DNA of 11,274 nucleotides from JBHAEC01 sp041855385 (GTDB lineage Bacteria > Bacillota > Negativicutes > Veillonellales > Veillonellaceae). Shown here in pieces: positions 4,357 to 11,274 of the stretch. Both the position numbers and the translations under genes were made by a program. Numbering within the stretch: position 1 is the first letter of the stretch; every line of letters begins with the position of its first letter. Under the pieces are notes generated by a model that did no database searches, had not been told where the DNA came from, and worked only from the letters and a program-made list of their open reading frames with translations. The stretch covers positions 1-11,274 of the forward strand of contig JBHAEC010000037.1 of NCBI GenBank assembly GCA_041855385.1, in the 5' to 3' direction.

Positions 4357-5391
4357 ATGGGAGAGCAAAATAAGATGTCCATAACGCCGAAGAAAATGAT
4401 TTTTCTTTTAGTGGGGGCAGTTTTGGTATTAGGTGCTGCTTATATGGGCTACAATTGGTATAAGGAAAGCGAATCTAATCAAAATAGAGTTGAGTTGACA
4501 TTATACGGTAATGTAGATATTCGAGAAGCGGATCTTGCTTTTAGGGGGAGTGATCGCATCGAGTCATTGCTTGTAGATAGCGGGGATCGCGTCAAAAAAG
4601 GGCAAGTGTTGGGAGAACTAAATAAGACGGAGATTCTTTTGAACATTAAGCAAATCCAAGCAAAAATTGAGGCCCAAGGAGAAGTAGTGCGAAAACTTGA
4701 AAAAGGATCGAGGGAAGAAGAAATAGGTCAGTATGAAGCCCGTGTACTAGCAGCTGAGGCGGAGGCAATTAAAGCGCAAGCGGACTATGGCCGGATGAAA
4801 GAAGCTTATGATATTTCCGGAGGAGAGGCGATTAGTAAACAGGCACTGGCCAATGCAGAAGCGTTAGCTGCGGTTACTCAGGCAAAGGTTAAAGAAGCAC
4901 AAGAAGCGCTTAATTTGGCGGTAGCGGGCAATCGACAAGAGGATATTGCTGCGGCTATGGCAGAACGGAAAGTGTTGGTAGAACAACTGGCGTATCAAGA
5001 GTATTTATTGGAGCAAGCTACCTTAAAATCGCCTGCGGATGGGGTTATTCGTTCAAGGCTCCTTGAAGTAGGAGAAATGGCATCGCCTCAGAAAACGGTT
5101 TTTAAGCTTGCTTTAGATGATAAAAAGTGGATACGCGTGTATATAAAAGAAACAGATTTGGGCTATGTTCGTGAAGGGCAAAAAGCTGAAGTGATGATTG
5201 ATTCCTATCCGGGGAAAATGATACAGGGGCAGGTGGGATATATTTCCTCAACGGCAGAATTTACTCCTAAAACAGTGCAAACCGATGAACTTCGTACTTC
5301 GTTGGTCTATGAAGTACGGGTATATGTGGATGACATAGACAATGTGCTTCGCATGGGGATGCCTGCTACTGTGACGGTTAAACTAAAATAA
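4357..5391 (+). CDS. ybhG: HlyD-family membrane fusion protein, YbhG-like
   Basis: A 344-residue periplasmic adaptor, anchored by one N-terminal membrane helix (about 14-32) after a short basic cytoplasmic tail. Domains: first half of the lipoyl/barrel-sandwich domain about 55-90 (I-E-S-L-L-V-D-S-G-D-R-V-K-K-G-Q-V-L around 68-85); a long alpha-helical coiled-coil hairpin about 92-220, rich in Ala, Glu, Gln and Lys, with paired repeats G-S-R-E-E-E-I (117-123) and G-N-R-Q-E-D-I (191-197) typical of YbhG/YhiI proteins; second lipoyl half about 222-252 (L-K-S-P-A-D-G-V-I-R); then beta-barrel about 257-344. The adaptor joins an inner-membrane ABC exporter to an outer-membrane channel, presumably a TolC-like protein encoded elsewhere. 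It is the first gene of a four-gene operon; the next starts nine bases after its stop. The symbol is by homology of sequence and gene order to E. coli ybhGFSR. Confidence 0.9.
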   Translation: MGEQNKMSITPKKMIFLLVGAVLVLGAAYMGYNWYKESESNQNRVELTLYGNVDIREADLAFRGSDRIESLLVDSGDRVKKGQVLGELNKTEILLNIKQIQAKIEAQGEVVRKLEKGSREEEIGQYEARVLAAEAEAIKAQADYGRMKEAYDISGGEAISKQALANAEALAAVTQAKVKEAQEALNLAVAGNRQEDIAAAMAERKVLVEQLAYQEYLLEQATLKSPADGVIRSRLLEVGEMASPQKTVFKLALDDKKWIRVYIKETDLGYVREGQKAEVMIDSYPGKMIQGQVGYISSTAEFTPKTVQTDELRTSLVYEVRVYVDDIDNVLRMGMPATVTVKLK

Positions 5392-5400
5392 GGTGAATCC

Positions 5401-7161
5401 ATGAAGTTGATTGTACATGGCGAGAAAATAGTAAAAGAGTATAAAAAAAAGGAAAACAGGGGAAGCGTTGTGGCGCTTCACGAGATAGATTTTTCTATGA
5501 TACAGGGAAAAATCACTGCTTTAATCGGACCGGACGGAGCGGGGAAAACGACATTCCTCCGGTTAGTATCGGGTCTTTTAAAGCCTACGTCGGGAACGCT
5601 GGATGTACTCGGACTACCTATTGAGGGGAATGAACAGGAAATACAGAGCCGTATCAGTTATATGCCTCAGAGGTTTGGCCTTTATGAAGATCTTACGGTT
5701 ATGGAAAATATGAATCTTTATGCCGATTTGCATGGGATTTCTCGGGAGGAAAGAGAGTTACGATATCCCCGTTTGCTGGATATGACCGGACTGGCTCCTT
5801 TTACAGACCGTTTTGCGGGGAAACTGTCCGGGGGGATGAAACAAAAGCTAAGTTTGGCTTGTACCCTTATCAGGGTGCCGGAACTCCTGCTACTGGATGA
5901 GCCGACAGTAGGGGTAGACCCTTTGTCCAGGAGAGAGTTATGGGCTATTTTAAAGCGCTTGGTGAGGGAAGAGAATATAAGTATTTTGGTTACGACGGCT
6001 TATATGGACGAAGCGGAGTTATGTGACTTTGTATACGTTATTCAGTCCGGCCATATGATTGCCCAAGGTACGCCGCCTACACTAAGAGAGGTGGCTCAGA
6101 ATCGCTGTTATCTCGTAGAAGTTCCCGAGAGAACGGTGACAAGAGCGTGGCAAGCCTTGTTTCTTGAGGATGAAAAAGTTGTGGATGCCGTTCCGGAGGG
6201 GCGGGGCGTTCGCATTATTTGCCAAAAGGGCGTAGAAGCCGTGTATTTTGAAGAAACATATGGGCTGAAAGCTATATCTGTGGGTGCTCGCTTAGAGGAT
6301 GCGTTTATGATTTACTTGCGAATGTGGCGTGAACAGCAAGAAGGTAATTTGTCGGCAAATCTCTACGTGTCCGGAAAAGAAAAGAACAAGCGCTTACCAA
6401 AGGAGAGGGCCGGCAATAGTGAGACACATATTGAGGTAAGGGCGCTTAAACGACAATTCGGGGATTTTGTAGCAGTAGACAAAGTTTCTTTTTCGGTAAA
6501 AAAAGGCGAGATTTTTGGGCTTCTCGGACCGAACGGAGCAGGGAAGACGACAACCTTTCGGATGCTTTGTGGTCTTTTGCCGGCCAGTAGCGGAGAGTTA
6601 AGTGTGGCCGGATATAATCTCAGAACGGCAAGTACGAGAGCGAGAGCCAAAATTGGCTATATGGCACAAAAATTTTCTCTTTATCAAAATATGTCTGTCC
6701 TTGAAAATCTCCGGTTCTTTGGTGGGGTTTACGGACTTTCTCCGGAACAACTGGAGTTACGTATCAATGAATCTTTGGCAGAGTTTGATTTAACCGAAAA
6801 AGTAAAAGACAGTGCCGGAGACTTACCGGGAGGGTATAAACAGCGCCTGTCTATGGCGGTGTCTTTATTGCATAAGCCGGAGATACTTTTCCTGGATGAA
6901 CCTACAAGCGGTATTGATCCGTTGGCGAGGCGAGATTTTTGGTATAAAATAACGGATCTCGCCGCAGAAGGGACGACAATTATTGTTACTACCCACTTTA
7001 TGGAAGAGGCTGAATATTGTGACCGAATTATGATTCAAGATAGTGGAAAATTATTGGCCTTAGGGACGCCGGCGGAGATTCGCACCACCTACGGTAAAGA
7101 GGGGTCCGGAATGAACGAAGTATTTATAAAAATTGTGGAGCTTGCTCGAAATCAACGGTGA
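5401..7161 (+). CDS. ybhF: Fused double-NBD ABC exporter ATPase, YbhF-like
   Basis: A 586-residue cytosolic protein containing two ABC nucleotide-binding domains, close to the length of E. coli YbhF (578). NBD1 (about 5-235): Walker A G-P-D-G-A-G-K-T-T (43-51), Q-loop Gln90, signature L-S-G-G-M (142-146), Walker B ending L-D-E-P (165-168). Its switch position reads T-T-A-Y, with Ala200 in place of the H-loop His. NBD2 (about 344-575): Walker A G-P-N-G-A-G-K-T-T (376-384), Q-loop Gln423, degenerate signature L-P-G-G-Y (475-479), Walker B L-D-E-P (498-501), H-loop His532. The linker (about 240-340) is variable. In a head-to-tail NBD dimer one site pairs Ala200 with the degenerate signature, while the other is fully canonical. 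The E. coli protein shows a similar asymmetry, so this looks like a family trait. It powers the two ABC-2 permeases encoded next. Start ATG 5401 is preceded by AAGGTG, which overlaps the ybhG stop. Confidence 0.93.
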   Translation: MKLIVHGEKIVKEYKKKENRGSVVALHEIDFSMIQGKITALIGPDGAGKTTFLRLVSGLLKPTSGTLDVLGLPIEGNEQEIQSRISYMPQRFGLYEDLTVMENMNLYADLHGISREERELRYPRLLDMTGLAPFTDRFAGKLSGGMKQKLSLACTLIRVPELLLLDEPTVGVDPLSRRELWAILKRLVREENISILVTTAYMDEAELCDFVYVIQSGHMIAQGTPPTLREVAQNRCYLVEVPERTVTRAWQALFLEDEKVVDAVPEGRGVRIICQKGVEAVYFEETYGLKAISVGARLEDAFMIYLRMWREQQEGNLSANLYVSGKEKNKRLPKERAGNSETHIEVRALKRQFGDFVAVDKVSFSVKKGEIFGLLGPNGAGKTTTFRMLCGLLPASSGELSVAGYNLRTASTRARAKIGYMAQKFSLYQNMSVLENLRFFGGVYGLSPEQLELRINESLAEFDLTEKVKDSAGDLPGGYKQRLSMAVSLLHKPEILFLDEPTSGIDPLARRDFWYKITDLAAEGTTIIVTTHFMEEAEYCDRIMIQDSGKLLALGTPAEIRTTYGKEGSGMNEVFIKIVELARNQR

Positions 7162-7170
7162 GAGGAGGGG
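7161..7170 (+). promoter_or_regulatory. Ribosome binding site deciding the ybhS start
   Basis: AGAGGAGGGG begins at the last base of the ybhF stop and its GGAGG ends seven bases before ATG 7176. A GTG at 7158 in the same frame would put this site inside the gene and overlap the ybhF stop, so ATG 7176 is the better start. Confidence 0.8.
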
Positions 7171-7175
7171 CACGA

Positions 7176-8312
7176 ATGAGAGAGTCTTTTTCTCGGATTA
7201 GGGCCTTGGTGCATAAAGAATTCCTTCAAATTATTCGGGATAACAGCACCTTTCTCATAGGTGCTGTTTTGCCCATAATATTGATTTTGCTTATAGGCTA
7301 CGGCATAACGCTGGATGTCACTCAAGTTCCCATGGCCGTTGTATGGGAAGACACTTCTCCTACGGCACGACAAACTCTCGACTTTATTTATGGTTCGGAG
7401 TATTTTAAACCTGTTGAAGTGACCAGTATGCAAGAGGGAGAGCGACTTATGGCGAAGAGGGTCGTAAATGCGATTCTTGTGGTTCCCTCTGACTTTACCC
7501 GTAACCTTCAAGAGGGAACAGCTTCTTTACAGCTCGTTTTGTATGGAGTTGACGCCTCTACATCTATGACGGTACAGGGTTATGTAGAGGGAAATATTCA
7601 GCAATATAACGTTGCTGTAGCTATGGAAAAACTTTCTGCGGCGCTATCAAGCACAAATGTGCCGACGGGGATGGTAACCATACAATCACGCATGTGGTTT
7701 AATGATGCGAACACAAGTGCCTGGTATTTTGTTCCCGGACTTCTGGTTCTTATTATGACTGTGGTAGGGACATTTTTAACGGCATTGGTTATGGCTAAGG
7801 AGTGGGAACGGGGAACATTGGAATCAATCTTCGTTACGCCCGTTCGGCGGGAAGAAATTATTTTATCTAAGGTAATCCCCTATTTTTTGATTGCTATGAT
7901 AGGATTTCTCTTATGTCTCCTTATAGCGCGGTTCTTATATGGTGTGCCGGTTCGAGGCTCTTTGCTAATCATTTTTGCAGCATCAAGCCTTTACCTTTTT
8001 GTTATGGTAGGATTGGGTTTATTGATTTCTGCAGTAACGAAAAATCAGTTTGTGTCGGCACAGCTTTCTTTTTTGATTAGTTTTTTACCGGCCATGATGC
8101 TCAGTGGATTTATTTTCGATTTGCGGAGTATTCCCGACTGGGTAGCGGTAGTCAGCCGTATCTTGCCTCCTACTTACTACTTGGAGTTGCTGAAATCATT
8201 GCTTTTAGCCGGAAATGATTGGCGTCTTATAGGAAAGAATATAACGATTTTACTGTGTTATTCTATTTTCTTTATGATAATGGCATGGGTAAAAACGAAA
8301 AAGAGGGTTTGA
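7176..8312 (+). CDS. ybhS: ABC-2 type permease, YbhS-like
   Basis: A 378-residue inner-membrane protein of the ABC-2 exporter permease family. One membrane helix near the N-terminus (about 24-46) follows an amphipathic segment with H-K-E-F-L-Q-I-I-R-D. A large extracytoplasmic domain follows (about 48-180), then a block of about five membrane helices (183-375). After the first of these lies the cytoplasmic coupling motif E-W-E-R-G-T-L-E (209-216), the hallmark that contacts the ATPase. The helix break L-P-A-M-M-L-S-G-F-I-F in the C-terminal half is typical of this family. ATG 7176 is chosen because a strong AGAGGAGGGG precedes it; a GTG 18 bases earlier is the only in-frame alternative. It forms a heterodimer with the next gene's product. 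E. coli YbhFSR has been linked to export of drugs such as tetracycline and cefoperazone and of monovalent cations; the substrate here is unknown. One base separates it from ybhR. Confidence 0.92.
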   Translation: MRESFSRIRALVHKEFLQIIRDNSTFLIGAVLPIILILLIGYGITLDVTQVPMAVVWEDTSPTARQTLDFIYGSEYFKPVEVTSMQEGERLMAKRVVNAILVVPSDFTRNLQEGTASLQLVLYGVDASTSMTVQGYVEGNIQQYNVAVAMEKLSAALSSTNVPTGMVTIQSRMWFNDANTSAWYFVPGLLVLIMTVVGTFLTALVMAKEWERGTLESIFVTPVRREEIILSKVIPYFLIAMIGFLLCLLIARFLYGVPVRGSLLIIFAASSLYLFVMVGLGLLISAVTKNQFVSAQLSFLISFLPAMMLSGFIFDLRSIPDWVAVVSRILPPTYYLELLKSLLLAGNDWRLIGKNITILLCYSIFFMIMAWVKTKKRV

Positions 8313-8313
8313 T

Positions 8314-9429
8314 ATGAAAGAAGAAATAATTCGCTCTTTGTGGCATATACGTTACATTATCAGAAAAGAATTTTTAGTACTTCTTGCTGATCCCCGGATG
8401 AGGGTAATTTTGTTTTTGCCTGCTTTGCTCCAAAGCCTTCTGTTTGGATATGTAGCAAGCTTTAATCTTGAAAAAGTTCCTTATGCCGTGCTGGATCAAA
8501 GCCATAGCCGGTCTTCCGTCGATATTTTATCTAAGCTTGACGGAACAGGAGTATTTTATAGGACGAGGACTTTGTATAGTTCCAATGAATTGGCAGAAGC
8601 GATCGATAGCGGAGATGCTATTATGGTCATTACTTTCGGACCGGATTTTGAACGAAAGTTGGCCCTGGGAGAGCCGGCTCCGGTACAGGTTATCACAGAT
8701 GGTAGAAACACAATGACGGCAAGCTTGGCTAGCGGATATATGGGAAGAATCGTAGAGACCTATAATATGAGCCTGGGCATGGAAAAGGCAATTCATTTGG
8801 AAACAGTTACTTGGTATAATCCGAATCAGGAAAGCAGATGGACCTTTTTGCCCTCTATGGTGGCAATGTTATGTTTTACGCAAGTAGTCATGTTGGCCGG
8901 ATTTTCCGTAGCGAGAGAGCGGGATCAAGGGACTTTTGACCAATTACTGGTGGCTCCGGTATCGCCAATGGAGATTTTGATAGGGAAGGCGATACCTCCC
9001 CTTATTATTGGCTTGGTACAGGCAAGTATAGTCCTGCTGGTTATTAAGTTTTGGTTTCAGATTCCAAATGCCGGAAGCTTATTTGAATTATATATTACTT
9101 TAGCCGTTTTTATTCTCAGTTGCGTGGGAATTGGCCTCTCCATTTCTGCGGTAGTTGATAATATGCAACAGGTAATGGTGTACGCACTCGTTCTCATTTT
9201 ACCCATGGTTTTGTTGTCGGGATTCACTACCCCTGTCAGCAATATGCCGGAGGTTTTGCAATTATTGACGTATATCGATCCGTTGCGGTTTGCCTTAGAA
9301 TGTGTACGGCGCATTTACTTGGAGGGAGCTACATTAGGCGAGGTGGCATGGAATTTTATTCCCATGCTGGCTGTAGCCGGTATTACTCTTCCTTTAGCAG
9401 CATGGCTTTTTAGAAATAAGTTATTGTAA
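8314..9429 (+). CDS. ybhR: ABC-2 type permease, YbhR-like
   Basis: A 371-residue paralogue of the preceding permease. It has the same plan: membrane helix about 30-50, an extracytoplasmic domain about 52-175, then a C-terminal bundle of about five helices. The coupling motif reads R-E-R-D-Q-G-T-F-D (201-209), close to E-x-E-R-G-T-x-E with a one-residue insertion. The later L-P-M-V-L-L-S-G-F-T-T and Y-I-D-P-L-R-F segments are diagnostic of ABC-2 exporters. AGAGGG lies six bases before ATG 8314, inside the end of ybhS, and the genes are one base apart, indicating translational coupling. The product should pair with YbhS in the membrane, with the double ATPase beneath and the adaptor above. It is the last gene of the operon; its stop codon is already part of the terminator stem. 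Confidence 0.92.
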   Translation: MKEEIIRSLWHIRYIIRKEFLVLLADPRMRVILFLPALLQSLLFGYVASFNLEKVPYAVLDQSHSRSSVDILSKLDGTGVFYRTRTLYSSNELAEAIDSGDAIMVITFGPDFERKLALGEPAPVQVITDGRNTMTASLASGYMGRIVETYNMSLGMEKAIHLETVTWYNPNQESRWTFLPSMVAMLCFTQVVMLAGFSVARERDQGTFDQLLVAPVSPMEILIGKAIPPLIIGLVQASIVLLVIKFWFQIPNAGSLFELYITLAVFILSCVGIGLSISAVVDNMQQVMVYALVLILPMVLLSGFTTPVSNMPEVLQLLTYIDPLRFALECVRRIYLEGATLGEVAWNFIPMLAVAGITLPLAAWLFRNKLL

Positions 9430-9474
9430 AAGCAAAACCCCCTCTTTGCTTTAGCAGGAGGGGATCTTGCTTTT
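9428..9474. terminator. Bidirectional terminator between the exporter operon and ddh
   Basis: An outer 8-bp stem AAAAGCAA/TTGCTTTT (9428-9435 with 9467-9474) and an inner 6-bp GC-rich stem (9439-9444 with 9458-9463) are separated by a symmetric 3x3 internal loop. On the plus strand the stem ends in TTTTATTTG. On the minus strand GGGGG is followed by TTTTGCTTTTA. It lies between two converging genes and serves both. Confidence 0.85.
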
Positions 9475-9494
9475 ATTTGAGAAAGTACTTGATA

Positions 9495-10466
9495 TTATAA
9501 ATAGTGTGCTCGTAACTCTGCCTCTGATTTTGGAGAAAGCCAAGATGGGGGAATGTCGAAAACGGTGAAACAACCTTTTCCGCCATGGCCGGCCAGACGA
9601 TGGAGACCACGTGCAAAAGCAACTAAAACGGCACCTGTAAATTCAGGATTGCTATCTAAAGTGAGAGAAAATTCGTAAATATGCTTTGTTCCCTCTGTCG
9701 TTTCTCCGCTACGAAGTACAAGGCCGCCATGGGGGATACCTTTGTGGTTTGCATCCAACTCTTCTTGAGAGATGAAGTTTACAATTGTCTCGTAGCCGGC
9801 AAAGTAATTAGGCATGGTTTTAATGGCTTCTTCAATAACCGATTTATTTGCCGTTTCTTCGATAACGACATAGCACTCGCGCACATGTCCAGAAGTTGCT
9901 GTCACGTCAGGTGTTTCTCCCGCTCTAATGGAAGCGATTTGCTCAGCCTTAGGTACAGTATACTGGCGAGCATCTAGGACTCCCTCTATGCGCCGGATAG
10001 CATCGGAATGGCCTTGACTTACCCCGCGCCCCCAAAACGTGTAGCCTGTTCCTTTCGGCAAGATGCTTTCTGCATATACGCGCTGTAGGGAGAACATTCC
10101 GGGATCCCAACCACAGGAGATAAGAGCGGCTGTCCCAGCCTCTAATGCTACGGTTCTAACATTACTGAAATGTTCGGGAATTCGTGCATGTGTATCGAAG
10201 CTGTCTATTACATTAAAATGTTTTGCTAAATCCGGGGTTTGCTCTACCAAGTCGGTAGCAGAGCCTCCGCAAAGCACCATAACATCTATTTTCCCTTTGA
10301 AAGAAAGGGCCTCTTCCATAGAGTAGGAAGGCACACCGCTTACCGTTTTAATATTGCTGCGACGAGAAAAAATGCCGACCAGTTCCATGTCTTCTTGCAA
10401 GAGAACGGCTGCTTCTACGCCGCGACCCAAGTTACCGTAACCCACAATACCGATCCTGATTTTCAT
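9495..10466 (-). CDS. ddh: meso-Diaminopimelate D-dehydrogenase
   Basis: A 323-residue cytosolic NADP-dependent enzyme (EC 1.4.1.16), full length and recognisably like Corynebacterium glutamicum Ddh (320 aa) throughout. It interconverts tetrahydrodipicolinate plus ammonia and meso-diaminopimelate in one step, bypassing the acylated intermediates of the usual DAP pathway. The Rossmann loop G-Y-G-N-L-G is at 9-14, followed by F-S-R-R (33-36), whose arginines fit the 2'-phosphate of NADPH. Substrate-side landmarks match the Corynebacterium enzyme: D-S-F-D-T-H (88-93), G-W-D-P-G-M-F-S (119-126), S-Q-G-H-S-D (150-155), T170, R196, H246 in P-H-G-G, and N273 in N-P-E-F. The start has AAGGAG eight bases upstream. 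It lies downstream of dapL on the same strand with a 73-base gap containing a possible promoter, so it may be co-transcribed or separately controlled. Confidence 0.96.
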   Translation of the reverse strand: MKIRIGIVGYGNLGRGVEAAVLLQEDMELVGIFSRRSNIKTVSGVPSYSMEEALSFKGKIDVMVLCGGSATDLVEQTPDLAKHFNVIDSFDTHARIPEHFSNVRTVALEAGTAALISCGWDPGMFSLQRVYAESILPKGTGYTFWGRGVSQGHSDAIRRIEGVLDARQYTVPKAEQIASIRAGETPDVTATSGHVRECYVVIEETANKSVIEEAIKTMPNYFAGYETIVNFISQEELDANHKGIPHGGLVLRSGETTEGTKHIYEFSLTLDSNPEFTGAVLVAFARGLHRLAGHGGKGCFTVFDIPPSWLSPKSEAELRAHYL

Positions 10467-10511
10467 AAATTTTGCTCCTTTTATTTTTGATTATTAAAAA
10501 AAGTAATTTTA

Positions 10512-10536
10512 TATACATTATATACAATATACATTA
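10512..10536. repeat. Iterated ATATACA repeat in the dapL-ddh gap
   Basis: Three copies of a TATATACA-like unit (the last shortened) lie at about 9-base steps between 10510 and 10536. They contain a minus-strand TATAAT (10517-10522) that could be the -10 of a ddh promoter; the -35 position 17 bases up is poor and falls in the hairpin at 10532-10553. It may be a small operator cluster or simply AT-rich promoter DNA. Confidence 0.3.
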
Positions 10537-10553
10537 CGGCTAAAACCGTAATG
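10532..10553 (-). terminator. Weak hairpin straddling the dapL stop codon
   Basis: A perfect 8-bp stem CATTACGG/CCGTAATG (10532-10539 with 10546-10553) has a 6-base loop that contains the dapL stop (10540-10542). No T-tract follows directly; the nearest T-run is some 25 bases on. It may be a partial terminator, an mRNA-stability or processing element between dapL and ddh, or a weak attenuator. Confidence 0.35.
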
Positions 10554-11274
10554 ATTTTATACGATCAACAGCACGCACCGTGTTTTCTCTACTGCCGAAG
10601 GCGGTTAACCGAAGATATCCTTCGCCACAAGGACCAAAACCGGAACCTGGCGTACTTACAATGTGAATTTGTTCTAAAAGAAGATCGAAAAAATCCCAAC
10701 TTGTCATATCGTTTGGTGTTTTGATCCAAAGATAAGGTGAGTCAACGCCCCCAAATACTGTCAAGCCAATGGAGGATATGCCTTCGCGAATGATGCGGGC
10801 ATTTTCCAAGTAAAAGGCAATATTGTCTTTTACTTGTTTCATCCCTGTTTCAGAAAATACTGCTTCTGCTCCGCGTTGAATAATGTAGGGAACCCCATTA
10901 AACTTTGTGCATTGACGACGATTCCAAAGTGGGTGAAGTGCTATACGTTCCCCTGTTTTTGTCTTTGCCGTAAGCTCCTTTGGAACGACCGTATAGGCAC
11001 AACGAGTTCCGGTAAAACCGGCAGTTTTTGAGAAGGAACGAAATTCAATAGCGACCTCGCGAGCACCCGGAATTTCATAAATAGAATGAACCGTGTTATG
11101 GGAGGTAATAAAGGACTCGTAAGCAGAGTCAAAAAGTAGTATAGTACCGTTTTCTTTGCAATAGGAAATCCATTGGGACAGCCGTTCTTTACTAAGTACG
11201 GTACCGGTTGGGTTGTTTGGCGAACAGAGATAAACTAAATCGACATGGCAGTTAGGAAAATCGGGAGAAAATTG
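10540..11274 (-). CDS. dapL: LL-diaminopimelate aminotransferase (C-terminal 244 residues; start outside window)
   Basis: The reading frame is open from the window edge (11274) to a TAG at 10542-10540. Its first in-frame ATG (10842) is internal, so the gene really continues beyond the window; about 60 percent of a roughly 410-residue enzyme is present. It is a PLP-dependent fold-type I aminotransferase that converts tetrahydrodipicolinate and glutamate directly to LL-diaminopimelate. In fragment numbering: S-P-N-N-P-T-G (18-24); F-D-S-A-Y (48-52), with Asp49 for the pyridine nitrogen and Tyr52; S-F-S-K-T-A-G-F-T-G (80-89), with Lys83 forming the PLP Schiff base; then F-N-G-V-P-Y-I-I-Q-R (125-134), A-R-I-I-R-E-G, and G-S-G-F-G-P-C-G-E-G-Y-L-R near the end. 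All are distinctive of DapL rather than general aspartate aminotransferases. ddh follows on the same strand. Confidence 0.94.
   Translation of the reverse strand, partial: QFSPDFPNCHVDLVYLCSPNNPTGTVLSKERLSQWISYCKENGTILLFDSAYESFITSHNTVHSIYEIPGAREVAIEFRSFSKTAGFTGTRCAYTVVPKELTAKTKTGERIALHPLWNRRQCTKFNGVPYIIQRGAEAVFSETGMKQVKDNIAFYLENARIIREGISSIGLTVFGGVDSPYLWIKTPNDMTSWDFFDLLLEQIHIVSTPGSGFGPCGEGYLRLTAFGSRENTVRAVDRIKSLRF

Noticed and set aside
7152..7511. 119-codon minus-strand ORF opposite the start of ybhS
   Set aside because: Antisense to a well-supported permease, no ribosome binding site pattern, and no recognisable protein features.
10540..10842. A separate 100-residue gene starting at ATG 10842
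   Set aside because: The frame continues open to the window edge and translates to conserved DapL sequence, so this ATG is an internal methionine.
10834..11132. Two short ORFs (10834-11031 plus, 10941-11132 minus) inside dapL
   Set aside because: The dapL frame is open across the whole region and contains the PLP-binding motifs; these are out-of-frame shadows.

Overview
The window reads as chromosomal sequence from an anaerobic, diderm (outer-membrane-bearing) member of the Firmicutes, most likely a Negativicutes/Veillonellales-type organism. This rests on four things: strong AGGAGG-type ribosome binding sites and AT-rich intergenic DNA; a DUF951 protein, a Firmicutes-typical family; rubrerythrin, typical of anaerobes; and a membrane-fusion-protein exporter of the YbhG-F-S-R kind, which makes most sense in a two-membrane cell. 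Genus-level assignment is inference only.

Layout. (1) 1-219: the C-terminal end of thiD (HMP/HMP-P kinase, thiamine synthesis), closed by a bidirectional terminator shared with a convergent auxin-efflux-carrier (AEC) family permease (309-1283, minus). (2) 1497-2042 (minus): rubrerythrin, with its own terminator and a Fur/PerR-type palindrome at its promoter. (3) 2386-2592 (plus): a 68-residue DUF951 zinc-ligand-like protein behind an extended -10 promoter. (4) 2593-2995: a gene-poor stretch with several hairpins and a possible very short peptide ORF; function unknown. (5) 2996-4102 (minus): the ATPase/GTPase YchF. (6) 4278-9474 (plus): a clean sigma-A promoter, then four tightly packed genes (membrane fusion protein, double-NBD ABC ATPase, two ABC-2 permeases) and a terminator. 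This is a complete YbhGFSR-like exporter operon. (7) 9495-11274 (minus): ddh (meso-diaminopimelate dehydrogenase), preceded by the 3' 735 bases of dapL (LL-diaminopimelate aminotransferase).

How the genes work together. The exporter operon is self-contained: inner-membrane permease heterodimer, one fused ATPase and a periplasmic adaptor, probably joined to an unlinked TolC-like outer-membrane channel. dapL and ddh both act on tetrahydrodipicolinate and give two routes toward meso-diaminopimelate for lysine and peptidoglycan. The other genes are housekeeping or stress functions, each with its own transcription signals.

I do not see a clearly new multi-gene system. The least explained parts are the structured intergenic region at 2648-2945 and the cluster of Fur/PerR-like motifs at 2086-2295. 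No tRNA, rRNA, CRISPR array, insertion sequence or phage gene was recognised.
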